Shown here in pieces: positions 22,201-32,038 of a DNA stretch of 34,754 nucleotides (position 1 is the first letter of the stretch; each line of letters starts with the position of its first letter). The notes below the pieces were generated by a model. It had not been told where the DNA came from. It did not search any database and saw only the letters and a program-made list of their open reading frames with translations. Source of the stretch: Parachlorella kessleri (taxonomy: Eukaryota; Chlorophyta; Trebouxiophyceae; Chlorellales; Chlorellaceae); assembly GCA_001598975.1 (NCBI GenBank), contig BBXU01001735.1:1-34754 (forward strand). The letters are read 5' to 3'. Both the position numbers and the translations under genes were made by a program.

Positions 22201-24711
22201 TCAACCCCAACCCAGCCCCTAACCCCTCCATACACACCCACACAGCCACGCCATCCCCAGACACTGCACTGGGCGCTGCCGCCTGCCTCGTCGTGCCCAC
22301 ACTCAGTCCGTCATGGGGAGCTCTGACAGGCAGAAGGAGCTCAGCAGAGGCCCAGCGGACCTCCTCATTGGCGCTCACCATGGAGGGGTGGCTTGCTAGG
22401 TGCTGATACACAGTGCAGCAGTTCTTTGGACATTAGTAAAAGTGGCAGGGAATGCAACCCAGAGTGATAGGGGCGACCTGTACTGACAGGGCTGGATGCA
22501 AATATACTCGAGAGTCTTGCCTGGGTTGTGATTCAGTAGTTCTATCTCCACGCATTACTCTGATGTGTTTCACCGTCCTGGCGAGATGCAATTGTTCCCT
22601 TGATGATCCTTGAACACATACACAGCCTGGTGGCGGTTGCAGGGAACGTGCCTGACCTGTCTTCCTTGATTATACTACTTTCAACTCTTCTAATCCAGCC
22701 CAGGCTGCTGCAGGGACTGTGCCTGACCTGTCAGCGCTGAAAGGCCTCCAAGAGCTGTACCTTGATGGCAACAGCATGACGGGGCAGCTGGGGGCCGTCT
22801 TCCCTTCAAGTCTGATGACCCTGTGGCTGAACAACAATGCGTTTTCAGGTGGGCACAGGGTGAAGGAACCCCATGATGGATGGCCACAGCTGGGCAATTG
22901 TAGCTGCAGTCCCTGGCTGCTGCCCATTCCAGCCCCGTGCCAGCAAACTCCCTTGCTTCGCCAGTTGTACCTCAAAACCCAGGATATGTGTGGTTGCCCT
23001 TGCCCGGCGCTGCAGGCAGCGTCCCCAGCCTACCATACTTGGACAACTTGGTGGATCTCAACCTGGGGTTCAACCAGCTCACCACGCCCCCGCCTGCAGC
23101 CTTCCTGCCACCCAAACTGCAAAGCCTCAACCTGCAAGGCAACCAGTTCAAAGGTAAGGTCAAGGAAGAATGTTGCCTTTTTTTTATTGCTTGCGGATGG
23201 TCGGTCTGCCTGCCGCCCCAAACACTCTGGTCGGGGCAATGCCAGGAGGGCAAATGTGAAACTGTTATTCGTGTGGCTGCAGTCAAAGCCACGGCATCTG
23301 GTTGGTGGTATTGATTATCGTTGCCCTGCCAGGACGGAGCAAGTTGGGGACAGGCAGCTACGCCAACTGCAGTCGCGCTGATAGGGGTTTGCCTCGTGGT
23401 GTCACCAGTGTATTGAGTGCCCCTATGAAGCGTTGACCGTTGAGCATTGACCGTTGAGGTTGCAGGCTTCATGCCAAACTACTCCGCCCGTCCAAGCCTT
23501 GGGCTGCTTGACCTCTCCCAAAACCAGCTCAAAGGCACCCTACCAGGCGCCACTCTTCTCCCAGCGGGGCTGCAAAACCTGGACTTGAGCGATAACAACT
23601 TTATAGGTAAGGTAGAGGTGGCCTCTGTGAAACAAACTTGTTGTCAGGGTAGACATCGCTGCGGCGCTTTGCAAGAGGCACACCGCTCACCGTGCACACG
23701 GAGTGAAGGCCTGCTATTGGAGCCCCAAATTGCCAGGTGCCAGCGGTGCGCACAATGCGAGCATGGCACTAAGGGCGCAGGGGCTTGCTGCCATGGGGCC
23801 CTCAGGCTGTGGCTGGTGTGACGTGCTGAGGGTTTCACCAGGTTGGGCGCTGGGAGTGCACGAGCAAGCTTTGGAGCATGCGGCATCTCAAGCAGGCGGT
23901 GGAGACACTGTGTGTCATGTGTTGTGAGCATGGATATCAGCCATTGGTGCGTTTGGATAGGTGCGCCTAGGCACAGCCGGTGCCGTGCCTTGAGTGATGC
24001 CCTGAGAGGTCAGCCACGCACGCTCCTGGCAAGAAAAAAAATAGAACAAAATAGAACATGCCATGTAAGTGGAGTTTGCCGCGGTTGCAGGTCAGCTGCC
24101 AAAGGACTGGGCTGGCCTGAGTCACATCGCCACAGCCAACGTGCAGTACAATACCGGCCTTTCCGGCCAGATACCCACTGAATGGGGCCAGGCGGGTGCC
24201 CTTCGCGTCATTGACAACCTGGTACTGAAACCTGGAACAGTGAGTCCACAGAATGACTGGTAGGGGACCAGCGCACAGCCTGCTCATTTCCAGGTGGGAT
24301 AATGTATGCACGGCCCTCCTGTACCAGGGCATATGACATTGATTTTTACATGACAGTGACATGCCCCAGGGTGCGCTGACCTACGGAACCCTTGTGCAGG
24401 GCCTGTGTGGGAGTATCCCTGGCACCCTGCAAGGCAAAGTGACCAATGGCCAGAAGGAGCTTGGCAGCCTGGGCCCGTAAGTAACTGTGCTAGTGCTGAA
24501 ATGACCTCACCTGCTATAGCGCCACAGAATGGTTTCACAATGTCGTGCTGAGTTGCTTGGGTCTACCAGTGCAACTGCGTTTCTGGCAGTAGACTTTACA
24601 CCTGGAACCCATATCATGAATCTTTGGAGCGCAGACACATAGCATTGCATGCCCCCCATCCTGTGCAGCTGCCCTAAGGCCGTGGTGGCTGCCGCCTCAA
24701 CCCGCACCTAG
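19294..24711 (+). CDS. secreted plant-type leucine-rich-repeat protein (paralogue A), 13 exons
   Basis: Exons: 19294..19387, 19662..19812, 20102..20191, 20455..20657, 21088..21231, 21505..21639, 21882..21950, 22714..22848, 23016..23153, 23466..23606, 24091..24239, 24400..24476, 24669..24711. All phases fit; 522 residues. The N-terminus MHRGILKLLALVLALAIVG is a signal peptide. Exon 2 is an LRR N-terminal cap: ILRLWRRGF, LLDTWVTDRPCTRKSWGIGC, then QRVTSI. Exons 5-10 each hold about one or two repeats of the form LxxLxLxxNxLxGxLP, for example LTKLRNIYLQNNTLTGPLP and LQELYLDGNSMTGQL. The tail has LVLKPGTGLCGSIPG and ends CPKAVVAAASTRT. No transmembrane or kinase segment is seen, so it is probably extracellular or wall-associated, with a recognition or adhesion role (inference). 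It resembles surface LRR proteins of algae. Exons 5-10 are symmetric phase 1-1 modules. Confidence 0.9.
21973..22070 (+). repeat. (GTCTA)n microsatellite flanked by a 13-bp direct repeat
   Basis: About 15 tandem GTCTA units occupy 21986..22059 in intron 7 of LRR gene A. CTGTGCCCTTGAG lies immediately before and CTGTGCCCTTGAG immediately after the array, so the flank is duplicated. Confidence 0.9.
22442..22500 (-). repeat. dispersed ~60-bp repeat, copy 3
   Basis: The minus strand reads GCATCCAGCCCTGTCAGTAC, CGCCCCTATC and CCCTGCCACTTTTACTAATG, in the same order and spacing as the right-end copies. It lies in intron 7 of LRR gene A. Confidence 0.8.
22631..22668 (+). repeat. copy of the 5' edge of LRR-A exon 8
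   Basis: GTTGCAGGGAACGTGCCTGA, continuing CCTGTCTTCCTTG, repeats the real junction GCTGCAG/GGACTGTGCCTGA, continuing CCTGTCAGCGCTG, at 22713/22714. The offset is 71 bp. The copy keeps AG (22642) and the GxVPDLS reading frame. Confidence 0.82.
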
Positions 24712-25439
24712 GTCCTCCCAGAAAGACGACATCGAGCCAGATGGCAGTCCCCCAACTGCCAGCCCCAGCAATAGATCTGAGCTCCAGCGCTAGCTGGGAT
24801 GAGCACTACTAGTAATGCAGTGGTTGCTAGGCTCACTTACAGGCCACTTACTGGTCCGGATCAAATGACAGGGGGGCTAGACTGCAGATGACCTGGAGAG
24901 CTGGAAATTTGCCACCCTGTGTAAACCCAGCTTATTTTGCACCTGGTGTCTCCAACTGAGTGACCTACCAAAGTACGACTTTGCATGCGCCTGCGCTCCC
25001 TAACACCACTTCCCGCGACTGGTTTTATCAGTACCAATGTCCGGCGTCCGTTGCTAATAAGGATGCTCAAGCCCGTCGGCTTGCCTGCTTCCTTTTTCTG
25101 GAGGTCTACAAGCTTTGGGCCATCACCAACGGCCGGCGGGCGGGCCAGCCAGGTGGGAAAGTTTCGGTAAGGTGTACGACAACCGCCTTTGTCCGCGGTC
25201 CATCACAGGACATCACCATAAATCCTCACCCGCCCGTGACACTGCAAAGAAAATCATAAGCTGAGGTAGATTCTTGACTGACAAGGACCCGAACTGTTGG
25301 TCCGTACGGCTCTGGTCACGACCAGGTTGTGAACGGTTCTCGCCCCGCCAGCCCCTACCCTACCAAGCGCAAAAAGGTTGCTAGCTGCTGCTCCAAATAA
25401 CTTACTTCTGACCTTCTGCGGACGGTGCAACACGTGCCG
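24712..25439. other. intergenic between the two LRR genes
   Basis: Contains the 3' side of LRR gene A and the promoter of LRR gene B. TGTAA occurs at 24920. No other gene is seen, and no strong sequence copy of the LRR-A upstream region was noticed. Confidence 0.5.
24920..24924 (+). terminator. candidate poly(A) signal TGTAA of LRR gene A
   Basis: Lies about 210 bases after the stop at 24711, a usual 3' UTR length for such genes. There is no transcript evidence. Confidence 0.45.
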
Positions 25440-28400
25440 ATGCACCGCCGGGCCTTTCATGTGGCGCGCCAGCCAGCAGGCCTACTGGCACTGCTGCTAG
25501 CCCTTGCAAGCTTGCAATTGCAAGTGGATGCTGTGACAAAGACAGAGGCGGATGACGGTGAGCAGAACTGTATGTGACCCGTTAGCCCCATGGATCCGGT
25601 GTTAGGGAGGCAGACCTGTAAGCGGCGGTCGAACGAAAGTTGTTTTGCTCTAGCAAGTGCGGTGGCCACGTCAGGCATCGTACGAGCTCCCAGGCCTGAC
25701 AACTACTTGCTGGCTTACTTCCTCTACTGCAGCCCAGGTGCTGCGGCTGTGGAAGCAAGGCTTCCTAGCCAGCAAGACCCTCCAACCCTTCCTTGACACC
25801 TGGGTACTGAGCAGGCCTTGCACCAGCAAGTGGTGGGGAGTTGGCTGCTCCCTGGTAGATGGCCAGCAGAGGGTCACCGCCATGTGAGTGGCAGTGTTCG
25901 GGGTAGGACGGTGGGGAGGCGGCCTGCAGCTCAATTCTGCTAATTCCATGGTGCCTGAGTGTGGGGAGACAGGCGTAAGCAAGCCCTTCGGGAAGTTCTG
26001 TGTTGGACTGACAGCTTCTGAGGAGAATGCAAAGAACTGCCTGCTTGGAAGGATGGTCTCGGGCCTGGGCGGCAGCTGCACTCCCCAGCAGCACAGGACC
26101 ACATTTATGTGGACAAGCAGGTGACTGGAGGCTACCATGAGCGGGGCACGGCGTGGCTGCCCATGCATGCTGCAGAGACTTGGACCTGTTCAACTTGAAC
26201 CCTGGACCCGAAATAGTGCTACTGGAAACGGGAATACCAGGCATTCTAGCTGACCTCCCGCTCAAATCCTTGTGAGTGCCTGGCTGCTCCATTCTTTATT
26301 TTATTTATTTATCTTCTATTTATTGTGCGAGTGCCTGTCTGCTCCCCACTAGGCTGGCTTGCAGGGCTTGGCACGCATAGAAAGTGTGAGCAGCCTTGCA
26401 GACTTGCTTGCAGAGAAGGGGGTTAGTGGAATGGTTGGTGAACCTTAGTGCTTCTCCTGATGTGGCTGAGGTGTGGAGGGTTTGGGTGGGTGTCCACCTT
26501 TACCTGTGTGGGTGACGGTGGGTTTTTTGTCGGTGTGGGGTGGGGCTGGGATTGTAAACATCACCAGCTGTCAGCAGCAGCTGCAGCAGTTGCACTAGTT
26601 GGCAGGCCTCACCTTATGCATGCCTGGTCCACAGCAGTGTGCATCATATGTGCGTGTGTGTGTGGTGGGTAGGGGGCCGGGGGGGGGGGGGTCGTGTGTC
26701 GTGTGTGTCTCTCACGTTGCCGGCCAGCCCCTATGTTTTCCTGAGGTAGGACCCTGGGCATGGGTTTTGCACCCTAAACTTCTGTACACTCATGCCCCTG
26801 TATGCTGCAGCCAGATACGAGGCAAAATCGTCTGGGTGGGCGACCAAGGGATCCGGACCTGCCGCATCAAGGGCGCCCTGCCGGGCGCATTTGCTAAGAA
26901 GAGCACTGCCCTGATCAAGTTGGTTGTCCGGGGGTGCCACATGGAGGTGGGCCTCCCCGCGCACACCCAGCTGCCGCCCAACCTGGAGTATCTGGACATG
27001 AGCTCTGACGAGCTGACAGGTGACACACCAGCAGCGAGAGGTAGACTCGTGGGTTAGCAGCTGACTGACAGATGCTGCCAGCCGCTGTGAGAAGTACACC
27101 TTTTGGTTGCACAGCATAGGTGACACCAGCCGTGTGGGAGGTATGCAGACACATTCGAAGGTGGGCGGACGGACAGGACAGTTCACGAAAGCCACCTGGG
27201 CAGCATCTCCTGCCATCGATATGATTATCATAATGGTTTGTATACTATCTTAACTATCTCTTGGTTCTTTCGGGCCAATTTTCCATGCCCCCACTGCAGG
27301 AGGGCTGCTGCCCGGCTGGGCCAACCTGAAGCAGCTGAAGTACGTGAACCTCAACCACACGAGCATCAAGGGGCCCCTGATGCAAGCCAAGTGGATGCCC
27401 CCCAGCATTGAGTACTATGATGTCTCTTACAACCAGCTCACAGGTGAGCCTTTACGGTAGCCTCTGGGGACACAGAATCGTTCCACTGGCTTAATGGTGC
27501 TTCATTCCCGTTTCTAGTGAAGTGCGGCATGTTGTTGCCCTGTCAGCCTCTTACTCTCAAGGCGTTGTGCTGCCTGTCTCCTTGTAATAACCCCGCCATG
27601 GGATACCACCACGATAAGGGACCCCCTTGTCGTGCCATGGGTCACGGGTTCGAACCCGGGAGGTTGCTAATTTTTCGGCCTTCCCGGGAGGGGGAAAGTG
27701 GTACCCAGCTTGCTGGGGGAGGGACCCCCGATGTAATGGCAGCAGGCGGGCCGACCCGTCTGCTTCCCGTCGCCATGATAGCTGTCCCCTGCCCTCTGGC
27801 AGGGGCACACAGCCGTGGTGTCGTTAACCCACGCCGCAGGCACGTCAGCCACTGGTTGTCCTCCTTGGGGAAGCCCCACGGGGCTAGGCCCCAAGTAGCC
27901 ACGGAGTAATCTTTCCCTTTCCTTGTAATAACTTCCAAGCTGCTCGTCAGGCATGTGGAAACCAACCTTATAGCTTTCGGTTGCCGAGCTCTCCCATTGC
28001 TGCTGTGCACTGCAGGGGGCGTCCCCGATTGGTCATCCCTGACTAAGCTGCGGCGCCTTGAGATGAGCGCCAACAACCTTGAGGGGTCCCTGCCGATGGT
28101 GCTCCCTCCCAACCTTGAGGAGCTCTTCATCCTTTACAACCGCCTTAGTGGTGGGTGACAGGCCCCCTGCACAACCCAGCACCACAAGAGTGCAAGGCCT
28201 TACTAGTAATTGAGTTTGTCCGTCACCCAGGCCTGCCTGGTCTGGTCGGCACGGCACTTGTGCTGTTGCCTGTCCTGGTTTCACAACCCTTGTGCTAGTC
28301 CATCCGGTGCCCTTGGCACTATTCCTTTCCTAACCATAGATGCATGTGGGGCATATGTCAAGGTAGGATGTATGTCGAAGGTGGTTGAGGCGTGGCCTGC

Positions 28401-31265
28401 CGCTACATGTGACATGCAGGGCCACCTCCTAGACGGAACTTGTAGCAAAAGCAAGTTTCTCCCCTTCTTGCAGGGTCCCTTCCTGGATGGGCGGCCAGCC
28501 AAGGACTGAAAACAATATACCTGGCAGTCAACCAGCTTACAGGTCAGGGACCCGGCCCCCTTACCCCCCCCACTTACAAGGAATTCCAGCTAGCCAGTAT
28601 ATAGTATATATGAACGCCCCCCCCCCCCCCTCCCCCCTCACACAAACACACACCCTTCATTTGAATCATGACAGGCAGCACCAGGGCCTCCCCTTGAGGA
28701 GTAAGACCTGCCATGCTTCCTGAGGGGCTCCTCCTGGCCCTGCCACAGCACGGTGTTGCGTGGGATTCCTGGGGGTGTGCCCGAACGCTGGACGTGATTC
28801 ATGTGGTGCTCTCTGTCGGGCTCACCTTGATGTGGGCCAGACTGGCCAGGACTGTGCAAGTCTGCAAAGAGGTGGAACGGGTGCAAAGAGGAGGGGTACG
28901 GATAAGCAAACACCGCCACAGGTTGCACTTCCTCCTGTCCTGCACTATGACTATGGTCCCCTCATCGGCCACCGTCACACACATCGTCATGTGTCCTACA
29001 AAGCAGGTCCCATTGCTGTTGCATGCAGGATCATTGCCCGACTATACGCCATTGAAGAGCCTTACGGGGCTGGGGTTGGACAACAACCGACTATCGGGTC
29101 AGCTGAGTGGCCTCTTCCCCACATCAATCAAGTGGTTGGGGCTCTACAACAACGGTTTCACAGGTGCGAGATGACTGGGAGTTTAGCCCAACATGCGGTC
29201 AACAGCCAAGCCGGGTGTCCAGGGGGCGCCAGGGCTGGTTTTGCCCTGCTTGCTGCTGTTTTGAGTTTGCTGGGGCAGGTATGCAACATGGGAGTGGGTG
29301 GGGTCGCCTAAGGAGTCCTGCACTGATCCACTTCACCGGTGCCAGGCATATAAGTGCATGGGAAAGCCGTCCCGTACCTCGTGATATTCCCTGCAAGCAG
29401 CAATGAGGGTTTGACTGGGAGAGGCCGGGGAGGTTTTGGCAAGGTGGCTGCACTGAAACACGGGAGCTTGGCTGCCCATTGTCAGCACACTATCTGTAGT
29501 ACCCTTGGTGCTATGGGTAGTACCGCTGCTGTGCCCCGCAGGCAGCGTCCCCGATCTCTCACACCTGCCAAGCCTGACGAGCATAGCCCTCTATGACAAC
29601 CAAATAAGCGTTGCCCCAGAAGCCGCCTTCCTGCCGCCCAGCCTGCAGTCGTTATCGTTGAGTAGGAACAAGATGAAAGGTGAGGTGCAACGGAACGGCC
29701 GCCTGCAGGGCAGTGCTGCTGATGAGCTGCGCTGAGACCAGCAGCTGCCGACTGCAGACCCTGGCAGCCGTGCTGAGCCTATGCTAGCGACAGCGTTTGG
29801 AGTGCCATGCTTTTGAAAGCCTCTCAGGGCCCGGCCAGCATGTGTTACATTGTCTCAGAATACTAAAAGAGGCGTCCTAGCCATTTCATCTGGCAGCGCA
29901 GTGCAAGGCTGGCTCTATAGGGAGCTGGATGTGCCAGTCCAAACGGCTTCAAGCTGGGTGAACCCCGTCCGTCTGCTTGGTGTAACTAGGCCAGGAGTCC
30001 TGGTTGCAGTTGCTTGTTGCTGGAGCACCAGGCAACCCCCGGAAGTTTTGCACATGTCGCAGGCCCCATGCCAGACTACTCCTCGCATCCCAATCTTCAG
30101 GAGCTTAGCTTTTCAGAGAACCTGCTGGACGGCAGCCTGCCGGATGTGACATTGCTGCCATCCAGCCTGGTGCATCTGGACTTGAGGATGAACAAGTTCT
30201 CGGGTGGGTAGAGAAAGACTCCTGTGGAAAGACTCCTGTGTCGTACCACCGCAATAAGATTCAAGGGGGAGAGATTGGCATCGCACGGCGAGAACTGGTT
30301 TGCGGGGGGGGAAGCTGTAGCCTTCGAAAAGGTGTTTAGTCCAGGGCAACTGAAGAGAGGCTCAAGCTGGTGTTGGACACCACCCTGTGAAGCTCGGCTT
30401 CCGGTGCTGCTGCTAGGGCGTCTGGACAGTGGGGCTCAGCTTGAAGCTCCCAACTTCCTGCTAGCGCATGGCTATGCCGCGCTGTCATCTGCCGCGCTGC
30501 ACTTACGACTAGAGGATACAGAGCACCAGTACTGTCCTGCGCTTGCAAGCACCAGTCTGGGGACTTGCAACCTTCTGCAGGTTTGCTGCCTGGGGGCTGG
30601 GCTGTCCTCAAGAAGCTTGAGACAGTAACCTTGGAGTATAACAAGGGCCTCATAGGCTCTATACCGAAGCAGTGGGGGAATGGTGGAGCGATGAGCAGCA
30701 TATACAGGATAGTGCTCAAGCCCGGCACGGTGAGACTCATGGGTGGCAATAGCACAGTACTGGAATGGGCGTGTTCAGTGACTCACGGAGCTTCACCTGT
30801 AGCGCTGAGGACTGACGGTATGGCAGATAATGGTGATATTCATTCAGAGTAGCAGGCATGGGATCAGAGCGGAGGTCCGGGTATACTGGGCGGACAGGAT
30901 TCTATGCAGGCATGATATTGATTCTGGACACCAGGCTCGTTTCTCGTTGCTGCAGGGCCTTTGTGGGCCGATCCCAAAGCACTTGGAGCACCATGTCTAC
31001 AAGTATGACCCCGCAACACAATATTACACGGAGCTTCCAGGCCTTGGCAGGTCAGGCCTAATGTGTAGCAGCGTAGTCATTCTTGTCCATGCTCAGGGTC
31101 CAGTGCTGGTACGACAGTCTTTGATGGTCCTTTATGCTGAGGTGGGCTGCCCATACTTTCTCTATGCACCTTGAGTGTTTGCCTGGAAGTCAGGGGCTAC
31201 CACTGTGCACACCCAGGTGCTCAGCGGCCCTTTGTCTTCAACTATGCAGGTGTCCCACAATCTAA
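25440..31265 (+). CDS. secreted plant-type leucine-rich-repeat protein (paralogue B), 13 exons
   Basis: Exons: 25440..25557, 25733..25883, 26176..26271, 26811..27019, 27300..27443, 28016..28150, 28474..28542, 29029..29163, 29542..29679, 30063..30203, 30581..30729, 30956..31050, 31250..31265. Phases fit throughout; 531 residues. A signal peptide (LLALLLALASLQLQ) follows MHRRAF. The cap domain has VLRLWKQGF, LDTWVLSRPCTSKWWGVGC and QRVTAI. The repeats include LTKLRRLEMSANNLEGSLP and LTGLGLDNNRLSGQLSG. The end has IVLKPGTGLCGPIPK and a five-residue last exon. It is collinear with paralogue A: exons 2, 5, 6, 7, 8, 9, 10 and 11 have identical lengths (151, 144, 135, 69, 135, 138, 141, 149), and all intron phases agree, while the introns look unrelated. 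This is a tandem duplication old enough for the introns to diverge. Intron 5 carries a SINE-like insertion. Confidence 0.9.
26324..26346 (+). repeat. copy of the donor side of LRR-B exon 3
   Basis: TGTGAGTGCCTGGCTGCTCC follows the real exon end at 26271. TGTGCGAGTGCCTGTCTGCTCC occurs 53 bp later, after a T-rich spacer of ATTT repeats. Only the intronic side is copied. Confidence 0.6.
27579..27932 (-). mobile_element. SINE-like non-autonomous insertion with 13-bp target duplication
   Basis: The 13-mer TCCTTGTAATAAC occurs at 27579..27591 and again at 27920..27932. The 328 bases between them are unlike the surrounding intron. They contain GGTTCGAACCC at 27647..27657, a match to the RNA polymerase III B box (present on both strands because TTCGAA is palindromic). 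No clear A box and no cloverleaf fold was found: the T-arm stem is mismatched. The plus-strand 3' end is pyrimidine-rich, so the element may be inserted with its A-rich tail towards the minus strand. A related fragment lies at 15564..15670. No coding capacity is supported. Confidence 0.65.
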
Positions 31266-32038
31266 CCTCCACGGCAGTCTCTACCCCGCTAAGGAAAGGA
31301 GAAGGTGGACATTTGCCTTGACTTCAGTGCAGCTGCACGCGCACCAGCCTCAGACGCAGCTTTGCTCCCTAACCCCCTGGTGTGTGTTGCCCGGGCGATT
31401 TTGGGGAGAAGGCTAGAATACCTGGTGCGGAGCTGGCTACCAATTTCGTCCCTACTTGACTGAACTGCTTCGAAGAATGAACACATGATTCGCATGAAAG
31501 GATGGTGGTCTTCAGGCCTATCAAGGCTTGCTGCAGTTTATTTGGTATAGTCATGCAATGCCAGCAGAGAGGAGGTAGATGTGTTTTGGTCTAACAGTGA
31601 CTGTGCTCCCATGCCCCAGTCTTGAAGGCGTGCACATGCAATTGCAGTTTCGTACCCTTGGCATCCTGGTCAATAACTATCATAGCCCCTCACATCTCAA
31701 CAGAGGGGGCACGTGGCAGGAGAAAGTTGGACAGCAGCCGCGCCTGGCAAGCCTCTGCTTGCATCTGTCATTGCAAAGTTGGGCATAGGCGGCCTCGCTA
31801 ACTCAAGTGTCTCTCTGATGTAACAGTCTCCAAATCTACTGTGAAACCCACTTCTATCTGCACAGGTCACCCCTGCCGCTCTCCATTCACATGACCTGCC
31901 ACCTCCAACAGAATACAACCACACTACTACTCAGGCAAGACTCAGGCACATTTCTGCATCCAGCCCTGTCAGTCCCGCTCAACTCACTCCCTGTTCGCAC
32001 TACCTGCCACCCATGCTACTATGTACCCTTTCAACAGC
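31266..32038. other. intergenic between convergent genes
   Basis: The LRR gene B (plus) and the right-end gene (minus) end towards each other here. A TGTAA at 31819..31823 could serve LRR gene B but is about 550 bases from its stop. No coding exon is supported. The dispersed repeat occurs at 31961. Confidence 0.5.
31961..32022 (+). repeat. dispersed ~60-bp repeat, copy 4
   Basis: Reads CAGCCCTGTCAGTCCCGCTC, then ACTCCCTGTTCGCACTACCT, then GCCACCCATGCTACTATG. It ends just beyond the stop of the right-end gene (32039), so it lies in that gene's 3' region. Confidence 0.8.

Noticed and set aside
27600..27670. tRNA gene suggested by GGTTCGAACCC
   Set aside because: The T-arm stem has two mismatches, no A box lies at a proper distance and no acceptor stem or anticodon arm could be folded. 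It fits better as part of the SINE-like element.
27517..28130. Open frames of 130 and 162 codons on both strands across the SINE-like insertion
   Set aside because: They cross the insertion borders and target duplications and lie in an LRR intron; no protein family is recognisable.
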